Shown: in pieces, positions 17,664 through 26,636 of the stretch
Position numbering within the stretch: position 1 is the stretch's first letter
Layout: each line of letters starts with the position of its first letter
From: Phycobacter sedimenti
GTDB taxonomy: Bacteria > Pseudomonadota > Alphaproteobacteria > Rhodobacterales > Rhodobacteraceae
Reading direction: 5' to 3'
Length of the DNA stretch: 64,000 nucleotides
NCBI RefSeq assembly: GCF_038148855.1
Contig: NZ_JBBVGR010000003.1
Location: 372,001-436,000 of the forward strand
Made by a program: the position numbers and the translations under genes
The notes under the pieces: model-generated
What the model was told of the DNA's origin: nothing
Seen by the model: the letters and a program-made list of their open reading frames with translations, nothing else
Databases searched by the model: none

Positions 17664-17927
17664 TCAGCCCAGTGCTTTTACACGAGCGGCAAGGCGCGAG
17701 ATTTTGCGCGATGCGGTGTTCTTGTGGTAGACGCCCTTGGTCACACCGCGCATCAGTTCCGGCTGAGCGACGCGCAGAGCTGCGGTTGCGGCTTCCTTGT
17801 CGCCGGATGCGATTGCTTCTTCGACTTTACGCAGGAAGGTGCGGATGCGCGAACGACGGGCTTTGTTAACGGCAAAGCGTTTCTCGTTCTGACGGGCGCG
17901 CTTTTTTGCCTGGGGCGAATTTGCCAT
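17664..17927 (-). CDS. rpsT: 30S ribosomal protein S20
   Basis: S20 binds 16S rRNA early in 30S assembly. The 87-residue, very basic protein has the family N-terminus MANSPQAKKRARQ and the helical repeat with RTFLRKVEEAI and the C-terminal KNTASRKISRLAARVKAL. The start at 17927 gives the standard S20 length; an in-frame extension to 17972 is not S20-like. The gene sits between dnaA and an enoyl-CoA hydratase gene, the usual alphaproteobacterial place, and has its own terminator. Confidence 0.97.
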   Translation of the reverse strand: MANSPQAKKRARQNEKRFAVNKARRSRIRTFLRKVEEAIASGDKEAATAALRVAQPELMRGVTKGVYHKNTASRKISRLAARVKALG

Positions 17928-18108
17928 GGTGTCTGACCTTTGTATCGGGTTCGTGTTGTTCAATAGGCGCAATGCCAGCCGGACCCGGATCAGTTCACCG
18001 GTGTGATTCTAGCCTAGGCGGGCTGCACGCGCATGTATGACGGCGGTCTATACAGAGATGGGCCATCCTTGGCAAGGCCAATGCAAAAGGCGCCCCTTTG
18101 CCACGAAA

Positions 18109-18131
18109 AAGGGCAGGTCCAGCCTGCCCTT
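18109..18131 (-). terminator. Rho-independent terminator of the enoyl-CoA hydratase gene
   Basis: A 9-bp stem (18109-18117 with 18123-18131, 5-base loop) is followed on the minus strand by a run of five T residues that begins in the stem. It lies 27 bases beyond the stop codon at 18158. Confidence 0.75.
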
Positions 18132-18157
18132 CCCTATTCGATATGATCTCGCGTTGA

Positions 18158-18934
18158 TTACTTGTCGCGGAACTGCGCTTCGCGCTTTTCCAGGAAGGCG
18201 GCCATGCCTTCCTTCTGATCTTCCGTCGCGAACATGGAGTGAAACACCCGGCGCTCGAACAGCATGCCTTCGCTCAGCGGCATCTCGTAAGAGCGGTTCA
18301 CCGTTTCCTTGACGGCCATCGCGGTCAGGAGGGATTTCTCGGCGATTTTCTGCGCTGCGGCCATCGCCTCTTCCATCAGCTTCTTGGCCGGGACCACGCG
18401 TGACACCAGGCCCGCACGCTCCGCCTCTTCGGCAGTCATGAAACGGCCGGTAAGGTTCATGTCCATGGATTTGGATTTGCCCACAAAGCGCGTCAGACGC
18501 TGAGTCCCGCCGATCCCTGCGATGACACCCAGATTGATCTCGGGCTGGCCGAACTTGGCATTGTCACCCGCAATGATGAAATCGCACAGCATCGCCAGTT
18601 CGCAGCCACCGCCCAGCGCGTAGCCGGACACAGCCGCGATGATCGGCTTACGGATGGCTTCGATGCGGTCATTCACGAAAGCGAAGAGATTGGTCGAGAA
18701 GACCTCGGTGAAGGTCATCTCCGACATCTCCTTGATGTCGGCGCCCGCGGCAAAGGCCTTTTCCGAGCCGGTCAACACGATGCAGCGCACCTTGTCGCTG
18801 GCATCCGCCTCATCCAAGGCATCGCAGAGTTCGTTCAGCAGCTCTTGATTGAGCGCGTTCAACGCTTCGGGTCGGTTCAGCTTGATGAGGCAAACGTGGT
18901 CCTTCACTTCGACGTTGATCGTCTCATAGGCCAT
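18158..18934 (-). CDS. Enoyl-CoA hydratase
   Basis: The 258-residue crotonase-fold enzyme should hydrate 2-enoyl-CoA to 3-hydroxyacyl-CoA in fatty-acid or amino-acid breakdown. The oxyanion-hole segment FAAGADIKEM (61-70) and the GGGCELAMLCD region are present, as are both catalytic glutamates (Glu112 and Glu132 in GQPEINLGV), which supports a true hydratase instead of an isomerase. It is 64 bases downstream of mutM on the same strand; this mutM-hydratase-rpsT-dnaA order is conserved in alphaproteobacteria. Chain-length preference cannot be read. Confidence 0.94.
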   Translation of the reverse strand: MAYETINVEVKDHVCLIKLNRPEALNALNQELLNELCDALDEADASDKVRCIVLTGSEKAFAAGADIKEMSEMTFTEVFSTNLFAFVNDRIEAIRKPIIAAVSGYALGGGCELAMLCDFIIAGDNAKFGQPEINLGVIAGIGGTQRLTRFVGKSKSMDMNLTGRFMTAEEAERAGLVSRVVPAKKLMEEAMAAAQKIAEKSLLTAMAVKETVNRSYEMPLSEGMLFERRVFHSMFATEDQKEGMAAFLEKREAQFRDK

Positions 18935-18998
18935 GGGTATCGCTTTCAGTTGTTCCGTTCAAAAACGAGTCATTATCACGAGACATATCTCGTTCAAG

Positions 18999-19850
18999 CT
19001 ATCTTTGGCACTTGCCACAGTAGAAAGATGATCGTCCCGATTGGGTGATTCTCGCAATGGTTCCCTTGCAGCCCTCACGTCTGCACGGTTCTCCCTCGCG
19101 GCCATATGCATCGAAAGTATGCTGGAAATACCCAAGCTCTCCATTGGCTTGGCGAAAATCCTTGAGCGAGGATCCCCCTGCCCTGATGGCGTCTTCCAGA
19201 ACCGTGCGAATGATCGGCACCAGCGCAGCCACGCGCGGCGCGGCAATCTGACCTGCCTTTCTTTTGGGCGAAATCCCGGCGCGGAACAAAGCCTCGCAGA
19301 CGTAAATGTTACCAAGTCCAGCGATGATTCCCTGATCAAGTAATGCGGATTTCACCGGTGTATTGCGCCCCTTGAAGGCCGCAATCAGGTGCTCTTCGTG
19401 AAAGTCATTACCCAAAGGCTCCGGTCCCAGCACGGCCAGCAGTTTGTGCTGCTCGGCCGTCACCGTGTTCAAGAGGTCCATCGCCCCGAACCGGCGCGGA
19501 TCGTTGAAGGTGATGCGGGCGCCATTGTCCATGTCCAGCACCACATGGTCATGCTTTTCCGCCTGCGGATGCTCATGCACGAACCGCCCCAGAGGATCAC
19601 CCGAGACCGTCATGCGGCCTGACATGCCCAGATGAACAAGCAGCGTCTCGCCCGTGTCCAGATCCGCCAGGATGTATTTCGACCGCCGCCTCAGCCCATT
19701 CACACGCGCGCCGGTCAGCCGCTCGGCCATGCGGTCGGGGAAGGGCCAGCGCAGATCTGGTCGGTTCACCGCCGCCCGCGTGATCACCGCACCCTCCATC
19801 GCAGGTGCCAAACCTTGGCGCACCGTCTCGACCTCTGGCAATTCTGGCAT
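18999..19850 (-). CDS. mutM: Formamidopyrimidine-DNA glycosylase
   Basis: MutM (Fpg) excises 8-oxoguanine and formamidopyrimidines and cleaves the abasic site. The 283-residue protein begins MPELPEVETVRQGL, giving the catalytic Pro2 (after Met removal) and Glu3, has the HLGMSGRM segment with neighbouring conserved residues, and ends in a zinc finger with four cysteines (the C-x-x-x-x-C pair in EPCRREGCKG and the CGKC pair near the end). The start at 19850 is fixed by this N-terminus; the longer frame is spurious. It is divergent from ubiE. Confidence 0.97.
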   Translation of the reverse strand: MPELPEVETVRQGLAPAMEGAVITRAAVNRPDLRWPFPDRMAERLTGARVNGLRRRSKYILADLDTGETLLVHLGMSGRMTVSGDPLGRFVHEHPQAEKHDHVVLDMDNGARITFNDPRRFGAMDLLNTVTAEQHKLLAVLGPEPLGNDFHEEHLIAAFKGRNTPVKSALLDQGIIAGLGNIYVCEALFRAGISPKRKAGQIAAPRVAALVPIIRTVLEDAIRAGGSSLKDFRQANGELGYFQHTFDAYGREGEPCRREGCKGTIARITQSGRSSFYCGKCQR

Positions 19851-19957
19851 TACATCGCTCCTGACACCCGATAGACGCATATTTGGCCCACGGGCCGCAT
19901 TGTGCCCATCCCTCAGCGCCCTATAACTGGAGCGAAGCAAGGAAAACGGCAAGCCGC

Positions 19958-20710
19958 ATGAACGATACGAACGATAGCACCACCCATTTCGGATTCGAAA
20001 CCGTACCCGAAGGGGAAAAGGCAGGCCGCGTGCAGGGTGTGTTCAACTCTGTCGCCTCGAAATACGACGTGATGAACGATGTGATGAGCGTCGGCATCCA
20101 CCGCATCTGGAAGGATGCGATGATGGACTGGCTGGCGCCGCGCCCCGGTCAGCGTCTGCTGGATGTGGCGGGCGGCACCGGCGATATTTCCTTCCGCTTC
20201 CTGAAACGCGCAGGCCATGGCCATTCCACCGTGCTGGACCTGACCCGGCCCATGCTGGAAGAGGGCCGCAAGAGGGCCGAGGCCGCGCAGATGGCCGACA
20301 GCCTCGACTGGGTTACAGGCGATGCCATGGCGCTGCCCTTCAAGGACAATACCTTTGATGTCTATACGATCTCCTTTGGCATTCGGAACGTCACCCGCCC
20401 GCAAAAGGCGCTGGAGGAAGCCTACCGCGTGCTGAAACCCGGTGGCCGCCTGATGGTGCTGGAGTTCTCGCAGCTTCCGAACGAGGGGATGCAGAAGCTC
20501 TATGACCTCTACAGCTTCAACGTGATCCCCCGCATGGGGAAACTGATCGCCAATGACTACGACAGTTACCAGTATCTGGTGGAATCGATCCGCAACTTCC
20601 CCGACCAGGAGACCTTTCTGCAGATGGTCAGGGACTCAGGCTTTGCCAATGCCAAGTACCGGAACCTGTCCATGGGCATCGCGGCGCTGCACTCCGGCTG
20701 GAAGATCTGA
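19958..20710 (+). CDS. ubiE: Demethylmenaquinone/ubiquinone C-methyltransferase
   Basis: UbiE adds the C-methyl group in ubiquinone synthesis using S-adenosylmethionine. The 250-residue protein has the SAM-binding motif LDVAGGTGDIS and the UbiE signature YTISFGIRNVTR, with the YDVMNDVMSVGIHRIWK start region. The ATG at 19958, with AAGGAAA upstream, gives the normal N-terminus. ubiB starts three bases after the stop, so the two form a ubiquinone operon. It is divergent from mutM. Confidence 0.96.
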   Translation: MNDTNDSTTHFGFETVPEGEKAGRVQGVFNSVASKYDVMNDVMSVGIHRIWKDAMMDWLAPRPGQRLLDVAGGTGDISFRFLKRAGHGHSTVLDLTRPMLEEGRKRAEAAQMADSLDWVTGDAMALPFKDNTFDVYTISFGIRNVTRPQKALEEAYRVLKPGGRLMVLEFSQLPNEGMQKLYDLYSFNVIPRMGKLIANDYDSYQYLVESIRNFPDQETFLQMVRDSGFANAKYRNLSMGIAALHSGWKI

Positions 20711-20713
20711 GCC

Positions 20714-22243
20714 ATGCGCGGCCCCCACAACATCATCCGCCTGATCCGCACAGGCGCCACGCTGGAGCGTACCGGCGCCATGAACGTGGTGCTGGATGCC
20801 TTTGAGGCGCCCAGACCCCTGCGTATCCTGGCGCGCACCCTGGCCTGGCCGTTCAAGTGGCTGGGCTACAAGGGCGACCCCAATATGCCGCCCGCCACCC
20901 GCGCCCTGACCGCGCTGGGACCGGCCTACATCAAGTTCGGGCAGGTCCTGTCCACCCGCCCCGATGTTGTGGGCGACGATCTGGCCCAGCAGCTGCGCGT
21001 GTTGCAGGACAAGCTGCCCCCCTTCCCGCGCGAGACCGCCATGGCCGAGGTGGAAAAGGAACTGGGCCGTCCGGTGGAGGAAGTGTTCTCCGAGTTCAGC
21101 GAACCCATCGCCGCCGCCTCCATCGCGCAGGTGCATCGCGCGCGGCTGGCCGATACGGGCGAAGATGTCGCCGTAAAGGTGCTGCGCCCCGGTATCGAGC
21201 GCGCCTTCAACAAGGATGTGGACGCCTTCTACTTTGCCGCGCGCATCGTGGATCTCTTTGCGCCCGGCGCGCGGCGCCTGCGGCCGATGGATGTGATCGA
21301 ACACTTTGACGGTGTGGTAAAGGGCGAGCTGGACCTGCGGCTTGAAAGCGCGGCCGCCTCGGAATTTGCCGCCAACACCGGGCAGGACGAAGGCTTCACC
21401 CTGCCGCAGATCAAATGGAACCACTCGGCCCGCCGGGTTATGACGCTGGGCTGGGCGGACGGGCTGCCGCTGGGCGACAATGATGCGCTGGATGCGGCAG
21501 GTCACAACCGTCAGGAGCTGGGCGAACGGGTATTGACCCTCTTCCTGCGTCATGCCCTGCGCGATGGGTTCTTCCATGCCGACATGCATCAGGGCAACCT
21601 GAAGGTCGCCGCCAACGGCGACATCATCGCCTATGATTTCGGAATCATGGGCCATATCGACGAATATACCCGCCGGGTCTACGCCGAGATCCTGTTTGGT
21701 TTCATCAAACGCGATTACAAACGCGTGGCCGAAGTGCATTTCGAGGCCGGCTATGTGCCCGCCGACCGCGATGTGGACGAATTCGCCCGTGCCCTGCGCG
21801 CCGTGGGAGAGCCGATCTTTGGCATGGACGCCAGCCATATCTCGATGGGGCGGCTGCTAAATTACCTCTTTGAGGTGACCGAGCGCTTTGGCATGGAAAC
21901 CCGGACCGAGCTGATCCTGTTGCAGCGCACCATGGTGGTGGTCGAGGGCGTCGCGCGCTCGCTGGATCCCCACATCAACATATGGGAAGCGGCCCGCCCC
22001 GTTGTGGAGGATTACATCAAGCAATCCATCGGCCCGCGCGCCGTGGCCTCGGATCTGATCAGCACGGCGCAGGTCATGGCCCGCTTCGGCCCCCGCCTGC
22101 CCGCGCTGGTAGAACGCGCCCTGATTGCCCAGGTGCAAGGCGGCGAGACACAGAAGCGCGGTTCCTGGGGCTGGCTTGCCCCGGCAATGATTGGAGCCTG
22201 TGCAGGTGGGCTGTGTGTGGGGCTGATAGCGCTTGTGCTTTGA
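20714..22243 (+). CDS. ubiB: Ubiquinone biosynthesis regulatory protein kinase UbiB
   Basis: UbiB is an atypical membrane-associated kinase-like ATPase required for ubiquinone synthesis. The 509-residue protein contains the family KxGQ segment (YIKFGQVLSTRPD), the alanine-rich nucleotide loop AAASIAQVHRA, a VAVKVLRPG strand, the catalytic-loop-like HADMHQGNL and YDFGIMG motif, and a C-terminal membrane helix (about the last 24 residues). It directly follows ubiE. In many relatives coaBC comes next; here a lower-G+C stretch follows instead. Confidence 0.95.
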   Translation: MRGPHNIIRLIRTGATLERTGAMNVVLDAFEAPRPLRILARTLAWPFKWLGYKGDPNMPPATRALTALGPAYIKFGQVLSTRPDVVGDDLAQQLRVLQDKLPPFPRETAMAEVEKELGRPVEEVFSEFSEPIAAASIAQVHRARLADTGEDVAVKVLRPGIERAFNKDVDAFYFAARIVDLFAPGARRLRPMDVIEHFDGVVKGELDLRLESAAASEFAANTGQDEGFTLPQIKWNHSARRVMTLGWADGLPLGDNDALDAAGHNRQELGERVLTLFLRHALRDGFFHADMHQGNLKVAANGDIIAYDFGIMGHIDEYTRRVYAEILFGFIKRDYKRVAEVHFEAGYVPADRDVDEFARALRAVGEPIFGMDASHISMGRLLNYLFEVTERFGMETRTELILLQRTMVVVEGVARSLDPHINIWEAARPVVEDYIKQSIGPRAVASDLISTAQVMARFGPRLPALVERALIAQVQGGETQKRGSWGWLAPAMIGACAGGLCVGLIALVL

Positions 22244-22280
22244 AGACACATAGCGAAACGGTTTTGCGTGGGTCAAACTG

Positions 22281-22317
22281 AAGGCGCAGCCTCGTAGCCC
22301 ATGGCGGTTGGCGCCTT
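22281..22317 (+). terminator. Possible terminator of ubiE-ubiB
   Basis: AAGGCGC at 22281-22287 pairs with GCGCCTT at 22311-22317 and the stem can be extended by four pairs past a bulged G; TTTAC follows. The loop is large and the T-run short, so this is a weak candidate 38 bases after ubiB. Confidence 0.35.
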
Positions 22318-22402
22318 TACCCTGCGAGTCCGCTTTGCGGACAAAGTGAGCTTTCGCTGCAGCTGCGCCAATGGCTGCAATGATTAGGGGCTCAGTTTGG
22401 CG

Positions 22403-22804
22403 CTATCGTAATACTCCAGTCATGTCATTCCACTGGATACTACCGGGAAATGGTTCGCCTTGGAAAAACGAGCGCCAAACGGAAACCACATCTTCAATGG
22501 AAAAAACCTCGTTGGCGAGCACTGTAATGTGACCCGCCCCGCATTCTATGACTTGTTTTTGACCCAATGATGTTTCGGGCATCGCGAAACTGGCACGGTA
22601 GTGCTTCTTGTCTCCAAAATCCCGCTTTACGATGAGACATTTCTCTTTGCCACCGGCCACTTGAACATAAGAACCATCTTGGCGGGTTAAGCTGGCATAA
22701 GAATGTGGCCCAAAGCTCTCAAGTTCTCTCAAAGCAGCTTTGACTTTCTCGAACTCTCTAACTTGCTCAGCCCTTTTTCCTTCAACTTCAAGAAGCATTA
22801 CCAT
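22403..22804 (-). CDS. Orphan hypothetical protein
   Basis: I do not recognise this 133-residue protein. It is soluble, with no signal peptide or membrane helix, begins with a charged predicted helix (about 3-32) and continues as an alpha/beta pattern ending SVWRSFFQGEPFPGSIQWNDMTG. Its base composition is lower in G+C than its surroundings (for example 30 of 60 bases at 22441-22500), and it sits alone between ubiB and the flagellar block, so recent acquisition is likely. Small single-domain proteins of this kind are sometimes toxin-immunity proteins, but there is no toxin gene beside it. Confidence 0.6.
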   Translation of the reverse strand: MVMLLEVEGKRAEQVREFEKVKAALRELESFGPHSYASLTRQDGSYVQVAGGKEKCLIVKRDFGDKKHYRASFAMPETSLGQKQVIECGAGHITVLANEVFSIEDVVSVWRSFFQGEPFPGSIQWNDMTGVLR

Positions 22805-22979
22805 AACAAGCTTTCCGGCTTTCTCTGCTAGTTCCTCAGACCTTCAGTTTAATATTTCGGCCTACTCAGGTCAAAAATAGACTTGAACTGTAATCGCAAA
22901 AGCGGACTCTAGTTCAGTGTGCAGCATCAAGCACTTTGGGCTCAAAGCGGACCAAAGCGCTTTGTTGACACGGCCAAGG

Positions 22980-23015
22980 GAAAAGCCCGGACCGCACGAG
23001 CGGTCCGGGCTTTTC
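22980..23015 (-). terminator. Rho-independent terminator of the flagellar operon
   Basis: A perfect 16-bp stem (22980-22995 with 23000-23015, ACGA/TCGT loop) ends in AAAA/TTTT on both sides and lies 20 bases after the flgI stop on the minus strand. It should end the motB-flgE-flgK-flgL-flgI transcript and could act in both directions. Confidence 0.85.
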
Positions 23016-23034
23016 AGATGTACTTTGTCAGGCT

Positions 23035-24138
23035 TTAGCGTACGACGAACTCCGCGTGCAGGGCGCCGGCTGCCTTCAGGCTTTTCAGGATATCGATCAT
23101 GTCCCGCGGCGACACGCCCAGCGCGTTGAGACCCGCCACGACCTCGGACAAAGAGGTGCTTTCGGGCACTTCGGCCAGTTGTATGCCTTCCTCTTCCTCG
23201 ATGGCGGCGCCGGTGCGGGGCACGACCACCGTCTGACCTTCGCCAAAGGGGTTCGGTTGCACCACCAGCGGGGTCTCTTCCACACGAAGCGTCAGATTGC
23301 CCTGGGCCACCGCGACGCGGGAGATACGCACATCGCTACCCATCACGATGGTTCCGGAGGCCTGATCCACGACCACGCGCGCCTTGCGCTGGGGTTCGAC
23401 CAGGATGTTCTCGATCCGGCCAACCGCGTGGGCCGTCGAACGCGCGTTGGTGCGCTGGATATCCACTTCGACAGTGCCGGAATCACGCATCAGAGCAACG
23501 CTGCGCCCGAATTCCGCGTTGATAGCGCGTTCGATACGGCCTGCCGTGGTAAAATCGGGCTCACGCAGCGCCAGCCGCATGGACGACAATGACGACAGAT
23601 CGAAATCGATCTCTCGTTCAACCCGGCCACCAGACGGGATGACGCCGGAGGTCGGAACGCCTTGCGTCACGGTCGCGGCCTCTCCTTCGGCAACGGCTCC
23701 GCCGGCCAGGATCGTGCCCTGCGCCACGGCATAGATCTGACCATCCGCCGCATTCAGCGGCGTCATGATCAGCGTCCCGCCCATTAGACTACTTGAGTCG
23801 CCAATGGCAGAAACCGTCACGTCAACGTTGCCCCCAACCCGTGCAAAGGGGGGCAAGGTGGCCGTTACGAAAACGGCAGCAACGTTCTTGGGACGGAACT
23901 GCTCGCCCGCCACGTTGACCCCCAGCCGCTCCAGGATGTTGGACATGATCTCCTCGGTGAACGGGGAGTTGCGCAGCCCGTCCCCGGTACCGTCCAGCCC
24001 CACCACAAGGCCATATCCAACCAGATCGTTCCCGCGAACGCCGTCGAATTCCACGAGGTCTTTCAGACGGATCGCACTGGCCTGAGCCATGGCGGGGAAC
24101 AGCAGGCAAGCGACCATAAGGCGCAAAAGTTTCATCAT
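23035..24138 (-). CDS. flgI: Flagellar P-ring protein FlgI
   Basis: FlgI builds the periplasmic P ring around the flagellar rod. The 367-residue precursor has a Sec signal peptide (about 1-20, ending AMAQA), then the family start IRLKDLVEFDGVRGNDLVGYGLVVGLDGTGD, and the conserved C-terminal SLSEVVAGLNALGVSPRDMIDILKSLKAAGALHAE. Its start overlaps the flgL stop by 4 bases, indicating translational coupling. It is the last gene of the operon, before a strong terminator. Confidence 0.97.
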   Translation of the reverse strand: MMKLLRLMVACLLFPAMAQASAIRLKDLVEFDGVRGNDLVGYGLVVGLDGTGDGLRNSPFTEEIMSNILERLGVNVAGEQFRPKNVAAVFVTATLPPFARVGGNVDVTVSAIGDSSSLMGGTLIMTPLNAADGQIYAVAQGTILAGGAVAEGEAATVTQGVPTSGVIPSGGRVEREIDFDLSSLSSMRLALREPDFTTAGRIERAINAEFGRSVALMRDSGTVEVDIQRTNARSTAHAVGRIENILVEPQRKARVVVDQASGTIVMGSDVRISRVAVAQGNLTLRVEETPLVVQPNPFGEGQTVVVPRTGAAIEEEEGIQLAEVPESTSLSEVVAGLNALGVSPRDMIDILKSLKAAGALHAEFVVR

Positions 24139-25142
24139 GACATGTACCTCAGCAATGACAGCTGTGCACTGCGCGCGGTGACCGAGTAGAGGCTTTCCAG
24201 CTGCAACTGCGCTTCCTCCAAACGGGTGTGGACCTCATAGGGATCAGCCGAAACCAGTTTATTCTTGGCAATGCTGAGGCTTGTTTCGGTGGCCGTGTTA
24301 CGTGCCTCGACCCGCTCCAGCTGACCTTCGATGAAACCCATGTCCGCCTGTTTGGAGACCAGGCTCTCGTTGCTGTTCGCCAGCTCCATACCCACAGCCC
24401 TTGCGAGTTCGACCTTGACTTCATTGGTCAGCCCCAAAGCGCTTTCACCGACCAGGGCTGCGATCGCAAAACTCTGCAGCGAATGCTTGAGATCCGGATC
24501 ATCGGCCCGCAAGCCAATCGAGACACGCTCACCGTCGCTCACCTCAACCGGCGAAAGGTCCGTTGTCGACCCCCGGTACATCACGGTATCAAAACCGGCC
24601 GGATCCGCGAACCAATCCTTGACCGCCTGAATGATGTCCGCACTGGTGGTCAGACCACCGACCTCGGCAACCAGATCGGTCATCAGAGTGTCCCCATCAT
24701 TCAGCGGGGATGTCGACGTCGCAGTGCCCGAGAACAGGCTTCGCCCGCCGGACCAGCTGTTCAGAGTATTGATCGCGTTGTCCAACTCGATCCGCCCGCG
24801 GGCGGCAAACTGCTCTGCATCTGTGGCTGTCATCGTCGAAGTCAGGGCCAGAACATCATCGCGCATATCGATGACATTGGATTGAAGGCGCTCGAGGCTG
24901 CCCTGCACACCCGTTGCAAAGAGCTTTGCTTCGCCGGTCGCAATCATGTGGCTTTCCAGGCGCGCCAGCGTGGTCTCGATATCGGAAAGGTATGTGAAAT
25001 CCCCACCCAAACGGCTGGTGATATTCGCGACTTTTCCACTTGCAAGCTCGCCTGACAGAGTCTCGATGTTCTGTTTCAGTTCGGCATTCCGGCTGCGCAG
25101 GAACATATGCTGCGCCATGTCGCCATAGGACTTAATAATCAT
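24135..25142 (-). CDS. flgL: Flagellar hook-filament junction protein FlgL
   Basis: FlgL is the second hook-associated protein joining hook and filament. The 335-residue protein is flagellin-like at both ends: an N-terminal coiled coil (about 12-70, QHMFLRSRNAELKQNIETL and following) and a C-terminal helix ending LSLLRYMS, with a variable middle, as usual for alphaproteobacterial FlgL. It lies three bases after flgK and overlaps flgI by 4 bases. No signal peptide is present, as expected for a flagellar type III substrate. Confidence 0.9.
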   Translation of the reverse strand: MIIKSYGDMAQHMFLRSRNAELKQNIETLSGELASGKVANITSRLGGDFTYLSDIETTLARLESHMIATGEAKLFATGVQGSLERLQSNVIDMRDDVLALTSTMTATDAEQFAARGRIELDNAINTLNSWSGGRSLFSGTATSTSPLNDGDTLMTDLVAEVGGLTTSADIIQAVKDWFADPAGFDTVMYRGSTTDLSPVEVSDGERVSIGLRADDPDLKHSLQSFAIAALVGESALGLTNEVKVELARAVGMELANSNESLVSKQADMGFIEGQLERVEARNTATETSLSIAKNKLVSADPYEVHTRLEEAQLQLESLYSVTARSAQLSLLRYMS

Positions 25143-25145
25143 TCA

Positions 25146-26591
25146 TCAGATCCTCAGAAGAGTTTCCATCAGGCCATCCACGACGGACAGCACCTTTGCA
25201 TTGGCCCCATAGGCTTTTTCGAACAGCATCAGGTTCTGCAATTCGGCATCCGTATCGACTCCGAGGCCTGCCTCGACCTGTGCTATCTCGGTGTAGCTTG
25301 ACGCTGCAAAGGCCAAGGTGATCGAAGAGGCTTCATCGTCCCGCGCAAAGCGGGACAACAGGATCGAACTCAGCGTGGCTGCACTCCCGCTGACGGTGCC
25401 AAGACCGATCGTCGAGACGGTTTGACTCTCCGACAGCGCATCAGCATAGCCACTCAGCAGGCTGCCATCGCCCGGATCTCCGGGAGTCGCCGCATAAAGG
25501 CCGTCGCGGAACCGCCAGGTCTCGGCCTGACCATCCATCGCGACCAGATTGTTGAGTTCAAGGCGCCCGGAAATCCCTAGCGTGTTGGCATTGTCGAAAA
25601 ATGCGCCCTCATCGGTGAAGATGCCGGCATCAGCCACGCCGATCGTCCCATCCAAGGCAGGATCCTGGAACCGCTCGATGAGATCGCGTGCAATCGCATC
25701 AAGGTCATCCTGTGCTTCTACAGCGATGATATCACGGATCTCGAATTGCGTGACGAGGGTTCCCCCTCTGAGCGGACCATTTACGCGGACATCCACAGGG
25801 CGTCCGTTGATCTCAAGCCCGGACAGCAAGCCGTTGCCAATCGTCATATGCGGAAGCATATCACTCTTGGGAGAGAAGCTCAGCTCCGACGCCTTGCCGT
25901 CTATCAGCGCCTGACCTCCTTCCGAGTAGAGTGCAATCCGGCCCATGTCCCGCTGGATCACATTGACCGGGATCATCTCGCCGATTTCATCCACAAGCAT
26001 GCTGCGCTGATCGAGCATGGCCGAGACATTGGCCCCACTTGCATTCGCAACAACGATCCGGGCATTCAGTTTTTCAACTTCCTTCAAGGCAGAGTTCAAG
26101 CGGTCAACCTGCACTCCGATAGAGCTGTCGGCCTGAACCCGCATTTCCCTCAGCCCCTCCGCCGCATCGGTGATGGAGCGAACCAGCATACCGGCTTTCA
26201 CGGAAAGATCGTTGAGACGCGGCGTCGAGTCGGGGCGGGAGATGGCCTCTACCATTGCCCCTTCGAAGTTGGCCATCTGCGATGTGATCGATGTTTCATC
26301 GTCCACCGTGCCAACCAGTGAGCTCATGCGCGAAAAGAACGAGGAGCGCACCTCTGCCACCGCCTGCTCAGATTGGGCATCGCGCCGGGCAGAAGTGATC
26401 GCGGGATCGACCACACGCTGGACCGAACCGATGCTCACACCCGGAGCAAAAGCGTTTGAATTCAGCTCCAGCGTTCGCCGCGAATACCCTGGTGTCAGGG
26501 CATTCGCGAGGTTCTCAGACACCACTTGCGTTGACCGCGATGCAGCGTTCAGCCCGCTCATGGCGGAACTAATAGCACTTGAAATTGACAT
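25146..26591 (-). CDS. flgK: Flagellar hook-associated protein FlgK
   Basis: FlgK is the first hook-associated protein between hook and filament. The 481-residue protein has the flagellar rod/hook N-terminal motif (SGLNAASRSTQVVSENLANA, with ANALTPGYSRR where rod proteins have ANxxTxGYxR) and the C-terminal motif with LMLFEKAYGANAKVLSVVD, typical of the axial family. It is followed closely by flgL and preceded by flgE on the same strand. Confidence 0.94.
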   Translation of the reverse strand: MSISSAISSAMSGLNAASRSTQVVSENLANALTPGYSRRTLELNSNAFAPGVSIGSVQRVVDPAITSARRDAQSEQAVAEVRSSFFSRMSSLVGTVDDETSITSQMANFEGAMVEAISRPDSTPRLNDLSVKAGMLVRSITDAAEGLREMRVQADSSIGVQVDRLNSALKEVEKLNARIVVANASGANVSAMLDQRSMLVDEIGEMIPVNVIQRDMGRIALYSEGGQALIDGKASELSFSPKSDMLPHMTIGNGLLSGLEINGRPVDVRVNGPLRGGTLVTQFEIRDIIAVEAQDDLDAIARDLIERFQDPALDGTIGVADAGIFTDEGAFFDNANTLGISGRLELNNLVAMDGQAETWRFRDGLYAATPGDPGDGSLLSGYADALSESQTVSTIGLGTVSGSAATLSSILLSRFARDDEASSITLAFAASSYTEIAQVEAGLGVDTDAELQNLMLFEKAYGANAKVLSVVDGLMETLLRI

Positions 26592-26636
26592 GATCAGCCT
26601 GCTCTTTCTAAGCCGCGTTCAGTGTGCATCAGCGCC

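Noticed and set aside
18999..19952. Longer N-terminus for MutM
   Set aside because: Fpg needs Pro2-Glu3 right after the initiator Met, which fixes the start at 19850.
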